Position numbers and translations under genes: made by a program. This document shows, one piece after another, positions 1 through 12,380 of a stretch of DNA of 64,000 bases; position 1 is the stretch's first letter, and each line of letters begins with the position of its first letter. The notes under the pieces are model-generated. The model made no database searches. It worked only from the letters and a program-made list of their open reading frames with translations, and was not told the origin of the DNA. The stretch is from Rhytidiadelphus loreus (lineage: Eukaryota > Streptophyta > Bryopsida > Hypnales > Hylocomiaceae), in assembly GCA_947034895.1 (NCBI GenBank), contig OX344762.1, forward strand, positions 14,389,501-14,453,500. The letters run 5' to 3'.

Positions 1-2051
1 ACTATCATATAATTAGCGCCTCTTGCAAATTCACATCATTCTAAAATTGTTAAAACATTGAGGTTATTTTTGCACGACACACCAAGACCACACCACTTGA
101 GTACTTAACTTTACCAATAAAATCAGTAAATTGCTCATTTTGGATGAAACCAATGATTTTTCATCTACGTTCCCCATATTTCATCCAAACCCACACCGCT
201 TTCCAAAATAGTGAAATAGGGATCATTTCTATTAATAGCACAATGAGCCAATTACGCGTCTTCCCTTTTTTTTAGCATGCCCAGCACACGGGAACGTCGG
301 TAGGGATGAAACACTTGCGAACTCCGATACGGAGGTGGAGTCCTCGTTCGGGCGGTTTGGCCACTACTGAAGTTTTTTTTGGAGGGGGGGCGCACTAATT
401 GCAAGGAAGTCCGACAAGTCCTCTCTGCCGACCCCTACAACGGAAATTGAAGCGTCGAGCATGCCGGCACCATCGATGGCCAAAATCGGGATATAAGATT
501 GTCAAGCACACACTGCTACATAGATGTATAGATTTTCATTGTATCCTGTGTGTGAAGGATTCGCAGTGATATCACTCCTTGCTTGACCCTCTTGCAGACG
601 CGCAAGTTCTCTAGCTTGCAAGCTAGCAATCGTTGCAATTCCGGCCACGGCTATTCGCAGCTACTGTTCCACTTCCAGAGTTCGTGACCTTCCTTACTTT
701 AATTTTGTCAATTTCAACCTTGCTTCACTGCTTCTGCAATTGATATTTCGCTTGGGCTTTTCGTGCTTTTGGATGCGGCACACCTTGTTACATAGGCACA
801 AGAATCCATCAACTACAAGCAGTTACTTAGTTTCTTGAAAAACGAGGTTTGCTTCACACAGGGTATTTGCAAAGAGATCGTGCTAGCTCAGTCTTTCAGG
901 TTCTAGGAAACCATAAATCTTCAAACTTCGGGGATCGATGCTAAGTTTTAGTAGGAATTTATTGGTCAAAATGCGCGTGAAAGAAGTTCGTCGTCTTCGG
1001 AACTGAAAGGCAATTAGGAATAAACCAATTTTGGATTCATTCCTAAGACCTCATCTTGTAGTTTTAGTCTGGCAAGTTGAGATATTGAATAGCTTTGAAC
1101 CCTCTGAAAAAATTAGTGGCCTTATCAACTTTATCAGTCCCAGGTGGGCGTGGAGCACGTATTAGCTCGTGTGATCGAACAACTGGTATTCATGCAGAAT
1201 TATGATCAATTACGGTTTCCAATGATCGATAGCTTGACCGAACGGAAATTAAATCCTTGTGTGAATGAATCAGTAGTATGTTTGATCGGCCATGAATTGT
1301 ACCGTGATAGATGTGTCCGGAATAAGCATGAGTTGGGCTGCAGTAAGTGCGAGTGAATTCTGGTCCTACGTAATCTCAAGCTCATATTAATTGATGGGAG
1401 GGGAACCCTGGACAGGTCTGTGCCTTAGAAACCACTGGAAATTATTGGCGACCAAGAATTTACTTGCAGGACGGCAGCAGGGGGTGCCTGACTAGATCCC
1501 GATTCTAATAGAATTACTTATTCCTGTAACTGTTCATTTGAGCATTTCTCTAAACTTCTTGTTTGTTGTGTTGCATGCAGATCGTGTATATGTTCATAGG
1601 GACACTTGATGTCGTTTTGACCTGCAGTACGTAAACGTACACCCTGAAAATCTCGAACTTTTTATTTGGTCAAGTGTCACGACTTAGAGGTTTCAATTTC
1701 GAGAGTATTCATATTCATTTGCGCTATATCGTGCTTATATCAGAGCATTAGACATACCGATATATGTTTCGTCGACCTACATCCTTAGAACGACTGAGCT
1801 AGGTGATCGAGCAGCTTGTGGAAAATTTGCAAACTTTCTCAGAAAAGACTTCCATTCGACGGTGCGTTCGTGTCAACCGCCAATTAATTTGATAGAGCTT
1901 CTGCGACGCTTCGTGAAGGCGTGCAATCATACAACTGTGTCATTGACACAAGTGGGGATTAATTTGGTCAAGCGTCACGAGTTGGAGGTTTTACTTTCCA
2001 GAGTATTCAGCCTATTTCGTGGCTACATCACAGCATTAGACACCGTACACC
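1..2051 (+). other. 5' flank and leader of Ca2+-ATPase copy 1, no protein gene seen
   Basis: This stretch is homologous to 54690-57643. From about 1441 to the ATPase start it is nearly identical to copy 2, with only single-base differences. Upstream of about 1380 the two copies diverge through many substitutions and indels. Position 105-108 is a single TTAA; in copy 2 the matching site carries an 847-bp insertion. The short open frames here are not conserved as proteins. The leader probably holds 5' UTR exons and introns, but I could not fix splice sites. Confidence 0.6.
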
Positions 2052-5000
2052 ATGGCCAACAAAGGCAAGGTTCACTCTGGCCCCTCATCAATTCCAGCTC
2101 CGGAATGGGGAAATGACCCTGAGAACCCTGATTTCCATGGTGGAGAGTCCAAGAGGTTGCATCGAGAACTTGCGTGCTTCAAAGCATGTCTCCGATTTAG
2201 AGGGGCCACAATCGCCATCTGTGCTTGCGCTCGGTTCCAAAGAGGCATTCGCATTCAGCCCTTGCCCGATGGCTATGGGATCTCCGCCACCGCGCTGGTC
2301 CAATTACTCCAAGACCGGCAATTAGAGGATCTCGACAGATTAGGTGGGGTTGAAAAACTGTCTTCCAAGCTCAACACAGATAGGGAATATGGCCTCGATG
2401 AAACAGAGGAACAAATGGAGAAGAGGCGTGCAGCTTTCGGGTCCAACACGTACCCGAAGAAGGTGACGAAAGGCTTCTGGTCCTTCGTCTGGGATGCTTG
2501 CAAAGACACCACGCTCAATATCTTGATGGTATGCGCGATTGTGTCTCTTGCCACGGGGATCTGGACGGAGGGGATCCAAGAAGGCTGGTACGAGGGCACC
2601 AGCATCGGCTTCGCCGTGATCCTGGTGATCGTGGTCACGGCCGTCAGCGACTACAAACAGGGGTTGAATTTCCGCAACTTGAACGATGAGAAGGAGAATA
2701 TTCAACTGGAAGTTCTCCGAGCTGGGCGGCGACAGAAAGTCTCCATATTCGACCTGATGGTGGGCGACATTGTGCCGTTGTCCATTGGAGGCCAAGTTCC
2801 GGCGGACGGGGTGCTGGTGGAGGGCCATTCGCTGTCGATCGACGAGTCCACCATGACGGGGGAGAGTTTGCCCGTGAAGAAGGACAAGACGCGTCCGTTT
2901 CTGCTGTCGGGATGCAAAGTGCAGGACGGCCAAGGCACGATGCTGGTGACGGGAGTGGGACTGAACACGGAATGGGGCCAAGTCATGGCGTCCATCAGCG
3001 CCGACAATGGCGACCAGACGCCTCTTCAGGTGAGGCTGAACGGCGCGGCGACTTTGATTGGGAAAGTGGGTCTCTTCGTGGCGACGCTGGTTCTCGTCAT
3101 CTTGGTGATCCGATACTTCGCGATCACGTTCAAAAACGCGACGGCGAAGGATCGGAGAACATCGGAGGTGATCAAGGATATGGTGAGCATTTTCTCGATT
3201 GCGGTGACGATTGTGGTGGTGGCGGTGCCGGAAGGTTTACCCCTGGCGGTGACGCTGACATTGGCGTACTCCATGCGCAAGATGATGGCTGACAAATCGT
3301 TAGTCCGGCATCTGGCCGCTTGCGAGACCATGGGATCGGCCACCACCATTTGCAGTGACAAAACAGGGACACTCACGACCAATCAGATGACCGTCACGAG
3401 AGTCTACTTGGCCGGGGAGATGAAGGACGAACAGTCCCTCGCGGATGCCGAATCGCTTCCTGTGAGTTTGCGAACATCGCTCATGAATTCCGTGGATTTG
3501 AACAGCAACGGGAATGTCTCTCCTCCGAAGGAAGGAGAGAAGCCAGTCGTGACGGGAAGTCCCACAGAAGCCGCGATTTTGACATGGGGGCTCCAGCTGG
3601 GGATGGACTTTCGCGCCATCCGTCACGAGAATGAGGTGCTGCATGTGGAGACCTTCAACTCGGAGAAGAAACGCGCAGGGGTGGTGTACAAAAACGGGAA
3701 AGGCGAGGTGGAAATGCATTGGAAGGGCGCAGCGGAAATCATTCTCGACCTCTGTGATCACTGGGTGGATTCCGACGGCAAGTGTCAGCCCCTGACTGGC
3801 GAGAAGCGGGTGGAGTTGAATGGCATGATCGAGGGCATGGCAGCTCAGGCCCTCCGTTGCATCGCCTTTGCTTACAGACCTTTCGACGAAGCCGAAATTC
3901 CTGCAAGCGAAGATGCGCGGTCGGATTGGAAGGCGCCGGATGAGGGACTCATCTTGATGGCCATAGCCGGAATCAAGGATCCTTGCCGGCCCGGAGTGCG
4001 TGAGGCCGTTTCTCGGTGCCAACGCGCGGGGGTGAAGGTGCGCATGGTGACGGGAGACAACATCTTCACCGCGAAAGCCATCGCTAGCGAATGCGGCATT
4101 TTGAAAGAAGGAGACCTGGTGGTGGAGGGCAAAGACTTTCGCCTCTGGGACGAGGAGATGCTGAACAGCGACGCACTGGACCGTCTGGTGGTGATGGCGA
4201 GATCTTCCCCGTTGGACAAGCTGAAGCTCGTGAAAGCGCTGAAGGAGCGGCGCGGCGACGTGGTGGCCGTGACGGGGGACGGGACGAACGACGCGCCGGC
4301 GCTGAAGGAAGCCGACATCGGTCTGTCCATGGGCATCGCCGGGACGGAAGTCGCGAAAGAAAGCTCCGACATCATCATCCTCGACGACAACTTCACGTCG
4401 GTGGTGAAAGTGGTGCGCTGGGGTCGCTCCGTGTACGCCAACATCCAGAAGTTCATTCAGTTTCAGCTCACAGTGAACGTCGTGGCGCTCGCGATCAATT
4501 TCGTGGCGGCGATCAGCTCCGGGGAGGTCCCCCTCACCGCCGTGCAGCTGTTGTGGGTGAATCTGATCATGGACACCATGGGCGCGCTCGCGCTCGCCAC
4601 AGAAGCTCCAACGGACGACCTCATGGACAAGAAGCCCATCGGACGAACCGAGCCACTCATCACCAACATCATGTGGCGGAACATCTTCGGCCAAGCGACT
4701 TACCAGATCATTATCCTCCTGGTCCTCACGTACCGCGGGATCGAAATTCTGGGACTGAAGGGAACGCACGAGGAGCAAGTGCTGGAGCGGAACACTATCA
4801 TCTTCAACGCCTTCGTGTTTTGCCAGCTCTTCAACGAGATCAACGCGCGTCGTCCCGAGGCTTTCAATGCGTTTCAAGGCATTCACAGAAACTACTTGTT
4901 CCTGTCGATCATCGCCATCACCGTGTTCTTGCAGGTGATCATCGTGACGTTTTTGAATAAGTTCGCGGAGACGACTGCTTTGGAGATCAAGTGGTGGGGT

Positions 5001-5285
5001 TTGTGTGTGGGCATTGGATTGGTGGCGATTCCTCTGGCGCTGTTGGTGAAGTGCCTGCCGGTGCCGAAGAAGCCTTTGTTGGAGATTTCATGTTTCCCCA
5101 GCCAGGCGTGCTTGCGCTTGAAGCGAAGGAATCGACCCAACCATTTGGGCACTACGAGCGATGACGAATTCGAGGCGTCGTCGAGGATGGGAAGCCGGCG
5201 TCGTCAGGTCGCGAATGGCGCGCAATTGATATCCAGAGACCGTGATTTGGGATTCAGCAGCAATGTGATCAGCATTCGGAGTTGA
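2052..5285 (+). CDS. P-type IIB Ca2+-ATPase (autoinhibited, ACA/PMCA type), copy 1
   Basis: The 1077-residue protein should pump Ca2+ out of the cytosol across the plasma membrane or an endomembrane, driven by ATP. The start is the ATG in CACCATGGCC. The N-terminal ~100 residues are basic and divergent, the usual place for a plant ACA autoinhibitory and calmodulin-binding domain, followed by a GGVEKL-type segment. Hallmarks visible are the actuator motif TMTGES, the membrane motif PEGL (393-396), the phosphorylation site DKTGT with Asp436, KGAAE in the nucleotide domain, and the hinge TGDGTND (741-747). About ten membrane spans are expected, including the QFQLTVNVVAL and LLWVNLIMDTMG segments. 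Length fits the family. The coding region has no intron and is much richer in GC than the surrounding DNA. It differs from copy 2 only at Thr53 (Ser) and Asp482 (Gly). It converges on the GLP pseudogene. Confidence 0.96.
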   Translation: MANKGKVHSGPSSIPAPEWGNDPENPDFHGGESKRLHRELACFKACLRFRGATIAICACARFQRGIRIQPLPDGYGISATALVQLLQDRQLEDLDRLGGVEKLSSKLNTDREYGLDETEEQMEKRRAAFGSNTYPKKVTKGFWSFVWDACKDTTLNILMVCAIVSLATGIWTEGIQEGWYEGTSIGFAVILVIVVTAVSDYKQGLNFRNLNDEKENIQLEVLRAGRRQKVSIFDLMVGDIVPLSIGGQVPADGVLVEGHSLSIDESTMTGESLPVKKDKTRPFLLSGCKVQDGQGTMLVTGVGLNTEWGQVMASISADNGDQTPLQVRLNGAATLIGKVGLFVATLVLVILVIRYFAITFKNATAKDRRTSEVIKDMVSIFSIAVTIVVVAVPEGLPLAVTLTLAYSMRKMMADKSLVRHLAACETMGSATTICSDKTGTLTTNQMTVTRVYLAGEMKDEQSLADAESLPVSLRTSLMNSVDLNSNGNVSPPKEGEKPVVTGSPTEAAILTWGLQLGMDFRAIRHENEVLHVETFNSEKKRAGVVYKNGKGEVEMHWKGAAEIILDLCDHWVDSDGKCQPLTGEKRVELNGMIEGMAAQALRCIAFAYRPFDEAEIPASEDARSDWKAPDEGLILMAIAGIKDPCRPGVREAVSRCQRAGVKVRMVTGDNIFTAKAIASECGILKEGDLVVEGKDFRLWDEEMLNSDALDRLVVMARSSPLDKLKLVKALKERRGDVVAVTGDGTNDAPALKEADIGLSMGIAGTEVAKESSDIIILDDNFTSVVKVVRWGRSVYANIQKFIQFQLTVNVVALAINFVAAISSGEVPLTAVQLLWVNLIMDTMGALALATEAPTDDLMDKKPIGRTEPLITNIMWRNIFGQATYQIIILLVLTYRGIEILGLKGTHEEQVLERNTIIFNAFVFCQLFNEINARRPEAFNAFQGIHRNYLFLSIIAITVFLQVIIVTFLNKFAETTALEIKWWGLCVGIGLVAIPLALLVKCLPVPKKPLLEISCFPSQACLRLKRRNRPNHLGTTSDDEFEASSRMGSRRRQVANGAQLISRDRDLGFSSNVISIRS

Positions 5286-6764
5286 TTCCGTTAAGCTTGC
5301 TGCAATCACAGGCTAACAGACCTTGGAATCCCCACCAAGGTCAAAATGGAAAGGGAGAGTTCACAGTGCAAAGAGGGCTTGGAATCACAGGCTAGCATTC
5401 CGTGAAATCCCCACCAAGGTGAGAAAGTAACGGGATAGTTGCACTTGGAATCATAGGCTAGCAAACCATTCTTTTGAGCTAATGTTCAGGATTCATTTGT
5501 TGAGGACGATCGGTATTCCAGATATGCGCATTCTTTTTAGTCCTGAGGACCAGGGAATTTGGGGTGGGGTTAGAGGGGTTGATACGTCCAGTGGCGCCTG
5601 GAGTCATGTGCCCTGATTTTTGAGGTCTGAGCCTCAGGTAGAAGCATCCATTCTTAAATTTGTACCCTACGTTAATCTTGAAAATATAGGGATAGAAGAA
5701 TTGCGAAAACGTATACTCTGTACAAAGTTGAACTTCAGAAGTTCACAAATTTGTTTTATATCTGAATATGATCATCAAATTTTGTGGATATGCATGATTT
5801 TCAATTCCCTATGTGTGGAAAAGAGTTTCATGTGTTGGTTCCATCCCAAAGTATGCGGAATTGGTTGGAGTGCTGGTCATCTAGGTGTTCCAACATGCCA
5901 TTCTGACTCATTTCTCTTATACCAGTAAGCATTTGTCATTTTTCTGAGGTGGAAGAGTCACCAAAATTTGTGGATATGGCTAAAAGAGTACCTTAGATGG
6001 CCTGATTTTTTTTATCATATTATACACTTGATCTTTCAACAAGTAATGCATTAATGAAGAGAAGGCTCATGGCATGCCTAGAGCTGAAAAATAGCTTTCC
6101 AGTCGCTCCATCAACTTCATGCACCAAGCCCAAGTAAGGATCCTAGAAACAATTCAGCTTTCAACTTGCTCGCTTAGGGCTGTGACTGATTCTTAGCTCA
6201 ATTAGGAGGAAGACATAGAAACCGCCATGTTAGGATCATACGATAATACTATGAAAACTCGATATTGCTAGTGACTTTCTCCGCAGGCGAAGTCACTCGC
6301 ATCCAGACGTGGTGCTGAAGACCAAGAAGTGATGCTCACAGGGTAGCACTAATCTTTTTTAGAATTGTGAATCGAAAAGGTACCAACTACCAACAGGATC
6401 TTTTTAATAAAAAGTGTACCTTGCAGATCATGACTCTGACTACATTGATACCATGTGCACCGAATCAGTACGAACTCATAGGATCTTGAAATGGCTTTAT
6501 TGAGTACAATAGGCGGCACAAGAATTGAATTTAACCGTCCCATGAGATCAGTTTGTGCCAACTGGTCTATGTGACTGGACTCTGGGATCCTATTTCTAAA
6601 TGAATGGAATGTACTGGAACTGTGTCCGTCTAAATGTCTAATTGTGATTTCTACACAGTGTCTGGGTCAATGAATGAATCATGGCTAGTTCACGAGTACC
6701 CCGAATATATGTAAAAAATTACTGTGTTGGTAGAGGCAGATTCAATTCCTTTTTGACAGACAGC
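5286..6764. other. Intergenic region between ATPase copy 1 and GLP pseudogene
   Basis: This region is homologous to 60878-62349. The first ~350 bp, probably the ATPase 3' UTR, differ from copy 2 at only about five bases. After about 5700 the copies diverge by indels. A block at about 6420-6680 is again almost identical to about 62000-62280. A short motif similar to CACAGGCTAACA/GCTAGCA with a CCCCACCAAGGT segment is repeated three times at 5300-5465. I see no gene. Confidence 0.6.
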
Positions 6765-7390
6765 TTACATGCGGGTGTTTGTCCGGATCATGTCCACGGT
6801 CTCCTCGCTGATGCGGAACTCAAGGCCTTCTCCAGCACCTCGTCCTTGATGTCCGGCTTGAACAACGCCATGGCGATTTGCTGCACTCCAGGGTCCAAGC
6901 CAGAGAAGGCCGGGCCGTTGCCCACGATGAGCTGGAAGTGCACCAGGGCCTTGGGGAACACGAACAACTCACCGGTGGTGGCGAACAAAGTGTTGTTGGT
7001 GTCGTCAAAGCCCACGTACAGCTCGCCCTTGGCGACGATCAGAAGCTCGGTGGTGCGTGGGTGCGTGTGCGGGGGTTGATGCCTCCGTTGGCGTGGCGAA
7101 GTCAATGCGGGCCGCGGAGATGCCCAAGGTGTTCAATCCCGGGAATTCCTTCATGGAGGAGGGGTCACCATAGGGTTGTTGGGGTTGTTGGGGTTGTTGG
7201 GGTTGAAGCCGGAGGCGGACACCTTGTTGGCGGGCAGGCAGGGGAAGCCATTGATGAAGCCGGTGGAGTTGTCTGCGATGCAGAAGTCCTGCAGGGGGTC
7301 GGCGTCGGCAGCCATGGGCATGGGCAGCATCACCATCGCAAACACCGCCACGGTCACCCAAATGCTTCTGCGCTGGGTCATGATGCCCAT
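6765..7390 (-). pseudogene. Germin-like protein, broken copy 1
   Basis: The sequence aligns over its whole length with the intact GLP at 62350-63021 and keeps the same start context (MGI.TQRRSIW) and a recognisable signal peptide. It still carries the cupin boxes PPHTHPRTTE and FVFPKALVHF. It is broken by several small deletions and frameshifts. The segment between the N-terminal Cys region and the EFPxLNTLGIS motif is shortened and replaced by a GGGGTTGTT-type microsatellite that reads as an Asn-Pro-Asn repeat. A second frameshift lies just before the first His box. The C-terminal IRTNIRM end is also lost. Its 5' leader has been cut off by transposons (hAT at 7399, then 13470-37266), so it is unlikely to be expressed normally. 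Confidence 0.88.
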
Positions 7391-9492
7391 GTTGGCTCCA
7401 GTCTATTTTCTACAGGCGACATTTCGCCACTATTCAACCAAATCGACCAAATGCCGTCAAGGTCTGCTTCCTACAGTACAACAAAACTCGTCAAGTGTAC
7501 ATGGCGACATAAAATATTCAAATAAAATGTGCAATTGTTGTTGGAAATGGCTATGGCAACATAAAATATTCAAAAAAATTCTATATTGTTGCAGGTGATG
7601 GATATCTTACAATCAACTAATAAGTTGGTAATAGATAACTTTGCCTGTAGGATGTAACAGGCTACATGCCAATCTTGAAACCCTATCTAAGGTAAACCTG
7701 ACTATGATAGGCAAACCACCTAATGCAGACATCTAGAAACACCCTCATTATAGGCTTACATCAACCCATTTTAGATTTTAGCTAATAAGTGACATTAGGA
7801 CTTCATTAGGGGGGTTAGTGGCCAAAATCAATGCCTTGGGAGATGGTCATGGAATAATTAGAGATTGTCATAGGAACCTTACCCCTTTTTAGTGTAAACT
7901 TGTCAAACAAAGTTATTTTTTTATTTCTTCAATGTGATGGCCATGTTAGGAGATCTTCCAAAGATTTTAGAAGGACAAGGTTTGCTCATCTTCTCACTTT
8001 TGTATTCAGTTTTTCAATTGTAAAATTGATCTTTGCTATGATTTTGTATCTTATGGAGAGAGTGGGCTTAGTTGGGTGATTAGGAAATGATCATGATTTC
8101 ATCTTGTTCATTTTAAAGTCGTTCCAATGGCTACTGAATTTTGCTTTGCTCCGTATGCATTATTTAAACTAGGGTTTCTTGAGTTTAAAAGCCCATTTGC
8201 TTTAAGTTTTATTGATGATCATTGATTGTCAAATTGCTTTTGTTTGTGTCTTTTATTGTTGTTTGTGTTTCAAGAGAAATGGGTTGTAACTGGAATGGGC
8301 TAAGAGAGGTTGAAAAATTGATTCATAGCTTTAGGGTGGAAGTAGAGGTGGAGCTTGATCATTGGATCTTGTTGGAACAGAAATAGAGATTGGGCTTGAT
8401 TTATCGCTTGGATCAATAGAAGTCTTACTTGTGTAAGTGCTCGTAGTGAAAGGGAAGGTATCCGGAAAGAAGCCAAAGTCCATTCCTGGCAATTCCCTAA
8501 AGAGGTATTTTGTAGCAGTTGTAATGTAGACAATCCTGGCACATTGTAGATGCCGAAGAAGACTACCAAAACTCCCTTTGAGGTGTTAATCCCTACATCA
8601 TCAATCGCAAGTTCATCGTGCAATAATCCAACAATTCAATTGTTGTCAACTTCACTACGAAGTAATGTGGCTGTGAAGTTGGTTTGTCCTTAAGGCCTAC
8701 CTAACATGGCTCCACTGCCAAAAGAATTAGAAGAGGTAAGCTTTCATGATCCCAACTTTTATATTTGTGCTTTCTAGGGTTTAGAAAGAAGACTTCAAAA
8801 ATACATTCTCTTGCAAAATGTTTATAGAAATAACAAAATGAAGTCAAAAAGACGGCATGCAATATATAAAACAACTAATTGATCAAAAGATTTTATTGTT
8901 TTTTGCAATGTCTGAGGACTACCCACCTATGTGTACTAGCCTATTTGGATGAAAAATAGACTATTGTTGTGAAGATGCATTGAGCTTGCTACTTTTGTTT
9001 TAAGGATTGGAATCTTTATTGTAAATTGATAGCAATGATCTAAGTTTGAGCGGCTTTTTATCATTGTTTTGCACACATTCTCCTATTCATTTTTTGCTAT
9101 TTTTTTATAGTAGTGGCAAGGTAGACATCCATTGTATTAACGGCTTTAAACAATTGATAAGCATATCCTAAGAAAGGATTATTGGATGAAGCAGAGGACC
9201 ACTTAGTTACAAAATGAATGTGGATATTGAACCATAAAGACTAGGACTCTTATATAATACAAAGACATATTTGTGCTTTATTGGATAAATAATACCACAA
9301 TGTGCCATGCTATTTATGAGCTTTTCTCATAGTACTAGTATTTTATCCAAGAAACAAAGGCTCCAAAGTGTACTCATAGTACATATATAGTACTAATGCG
9401 GTAGATCTTTCTTTGCTTGTACAATGAGACCAGTTCTGTGGTTTCAGTGGAGGACCTCGGCCTACTTGTTTTCTGGTTAACATATAATACTA

Positions 9493-12290
9493 ATGTTTCT
9501 TGTACATGGCTATTGGCAAGTGATCAATCTTGATGTAAAAGATGAGCTTGCAAAGAAAAAAAGCTATGAAAGTCACTGCAAATTTCAAGATTTTTGGGCT
9601 ATTAAAACGCCGTGGGCAGAGATGATTGTTAGAGCCAACGGAGAGTACCACAATGTCAAGTGCATCATTTACTCAATAGTCTCAAGGTGTGTAAAACTAC
9701 TTGCACCCAAGCTCGATACCATTTCAAAGTATGCTAGAAAGCAAAGAAAGATCTACCACATTTGGGAGTCAAAGAAGGAGAGTTTTATATTTTGGAAAAC
9801 TGCAAGCATACTACCAACACAAAGCTTCATAAAACAAGGAGTAAGGATTCTGAGGAGTCGCTTGTTGCAAAAGGAATGAAGGGTGAGAGAAGTAGAAAAA
9901 AAATGCAGTTTGCAATGATTTTTCATTTACTAGTCCAAGGTCGTCCCATGCTCAAATACAAAGCATATCAGGCTGAAAAATGGCTGATGCAGTGTTGAAG
10001 CAGGTATTGAAACAAAACTGTCTTATCATGCAGTCGTTGAAATTTTTGTCTATGTCTTGTAACAAAGTCACAACTATAGATAACTAGTCTTTAATCTCAA
10101 TTTATATCTATTACATTAATAAGTGGCATCAGGTTCCTTTATTGGTCAAATTAGAACGAGTTGATGTTTCACCCATTGTAGAAAATCTCATTGCTATCTT
10201 GAAAAGACATGGAGGCTTTCTAGGGAGCAAGTCAATAGCATGTTGGTATCATTTGGAGCAGATGCCCGGGGAGGACACTCCCTATGTTTTAGCAAACTAC
10301 GTGCGGCGGAAAAAGTAAAACAAGTAATACACCTTAAAATTTAATTTCTTTTTCAAAAAAAAAATTATGGATAGATTTTACTACTTTATAAGTTTATGTT
10401 TTGAATTATTGGTATTTTTTTGTGCTAATAGTAATTAGTTATAAATTTTTGAAGAAAAAAGATACACTGTAAAGCTGAAAATAACTTTCACACCTCTATA
10501 TTATATAAGAAAAAAAATTTGAAAAATGAAAAAAAAATTATATAGAATAGCTTTCTATTGAAAGTTTATTTTGGTTGAATATTGATGCAATAGTCATCTT
10601 CATGTGAGCTCTATAAATATTTTAGTTGGAGAACATGCCATTTTAGTTCATTTTTCAACCCTTTCTAGACAATATATCTTATGTTATTTGGAATTGAATT
10701 TTTTGTCAATAGAAACCTTTAGTCATTGTTAAACAAAGCTCAAAATTTTAGAATGAAATTATAGTTTATTCAAGGTGAATTACATGAATTACTTTTTCCA
10801 CCGCCGCACGTAGGTACCCCAAATGTAGTGAGAGTGTCCTCCCCTAGAGCAGATGGGGCTTCAATGTTTCAGGGTGTAAGGAATGGGGTCACAAACAAAA
10901 TCCAACAATGAACAATCCACTACCCCTTTTTAGAGAGGATTCACTATATGGCTCATTGTACAAATTTAGCTGTTGCTCACTTGAGCAAACTCCATATTAT
11001 GTGTGAGATTGAGTCTCTTTTGTCTGGCTTGCACAAGTACTTCAGCCATTCTTCCAAAAAACATGCGAAGTTTGTGAAGCTTGTAGCATTGATGTAGACT
11101 AAAGGCAATAAGATTCAACGGAACATTAAGACTTGTTGGATCTCAATGTTGAGTCCAACCCAAAGGATGATTGACAAGTATAAGACTTTGATTATAAAGA
11201 TGGCAGAGGACGCATTCAAGTACAATGATGCTGAGTCTAACTGGGAGTCAATGTGCAATGTGCAAGTTGTTCTTAAATTGACATGCTTGCTTCCTTTACT
11301 TGTTGTTCATTTTTTTTATTAAGTTTATCCAAGGGCGAGATGTTTACGAGTGTGACTACGTTGTAGCAGTCAAACAATATCAATTGCAGCTCTACAAGCT
11401 TTATCTTGATCCAACTACTAAGTTTGATGCCTTTGCTTTTTGGAACTTCAAGCCAGTCCTTGATTGTGCTTACCCTATTGTTTCATAAGGTGGCAAGTGC
11501 CATATTTGGATATGAATGGCATAGATATTGAGCACCTTGCTTTTTTTACTAAAGCTTATTCTTGGTGGGCTACTCATCCTCACCCCATCATTGGAAAACT
11601 AGTGATGGTGATGAAGGAAATTTTTATTGACATTATTGAAGTTGTGAAAACTTTATGTATTGGCGTTGCAGAAGCTTTAATGAAGGAACTGACAACCCAT
11701 TTTCCAACATCCACTCTAATGGATGCTCTTGGTTTTTGTTACCCACAATATTTGTTGCAAAGGAAAGTTCTACCAATGCTGATCTAGAGACTACATTCCC
11801 AATATATTTGAGTATTGTGAAAGCCCAATATACTGTGGATCGTGAAGCGAAGGATTTATCTGGGATTATAAAGGTCGTTCATGCTTTGTTGTATGCTTGA
11901 ACCTTGAACATGCAATCTTCTTTATTCAAAATAACTATACAGTCTAATACATCCGCAGCTTTGCAACAACCTTTTGACACAAATCCATTTACTTGGATTT
12001 GGAGATTAGTCACTGCAAATGCTCTTCTTAGGAGGGATCTATCGGAGTAGGTCCTGAAACTTGCAGAAATTGTCGCAGTTTAGGTCTCTAGTAGTGTTGA
12101 CGATGAGAGAATGTTTTCAACATTGAACTTCATAAAGATGAAGCTTTGAAATCGACTTCAAGACCACTTGCCAATAGTAGTTGGAATGTATTCCTAGAGC
12201 CACTTTAACATGCAGAATTTTCCATATGATTCAACCTTTGATGACTGGTACTCATTGAAGATCTGACAGGTTGAAGCTGATGAAATTTTG
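9493..12290 (+). pseudogene. hAT-family transposase, decayed and interrupted
   Basis: Translated pieces in different frames follow the order of a zinc-finger/hAT transposase (ZNF862/DUF4371-like). First comes an N-terminal part with FQDFWAIKTPWAEMI and HNVKCIIYSIVS. Then come a GADGASMFQGVRNGVTNKIQQ-like segment, MAHCTNLAVAHLSK, KTCWISMLSP, and finally the C-terminal dimerisation signature (VDDERMFSTLNFIKMKL, NRLQDHLPIVV) at about 12090-12190. Many stops and frameshifts separate the pieces. A 582-bp Mutator-like element (10265-10846) splits the GAD-GAS segment; removing it and one 9-bp duplicate restores the reading exactly. It is not functional. Confidence 0.75.
10265..10846. mobile_element. 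Non-autonomous Mutator-like element (582 bp)
   Basis: It has long terminal inverted repeats of about 55 bp: left GGGGAGGACACTCC... and ...TACGTGCGGCGG, with the complement on the right. It is flanked by a perfect 9-bp direct repeat GAGCAGATG (10256-10264 and 10847-10855), the usual MULE target-site size. It contains no coding frame and is AT-rich inside. It lies inside the hAT transposase relic, so it is younger than that insertion. Confidence 0.85.
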
Positions 12291-12380
12291 AGCATACAAG
12301 TAAATTCAAATTTGTTTGTAGTTCTTGTATTCTTAGTTTCTCACTAGTAGTTGTTAAATTGTTATCCAAAGCCTTCAACT

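Noticed and set aside
1862..2116. 84-codon frame before the ATPase, also at 57454-57708
   Set aside because: It lies in the nearly identical leader, begins with a non-ATG codon, overlaps the ATPase start and shows no motif; its conservation is explained by the duplicate identity of the whole region.
3300..4886. Long antisense frame (528 codons) in ATPase copy 1, repeated at 58892-60478
   Set aside because: It is the shadow of the GC-rich ATPase reading frame; composition (His/Arg-rich) and lack of any motif show it is not a gene.
4091..4960. Second long + strand frame (289 codons) inside the ATPase
   Set aside because: Arg/His/Gly-rich out-of-frame reading of the same GC-rich coding DNA.
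8300..8623. 107-codon - strand frame in the hAT relic
   Set aside because: No motif, low complexity of context and location in decayed transposon DNA; most likely chance.
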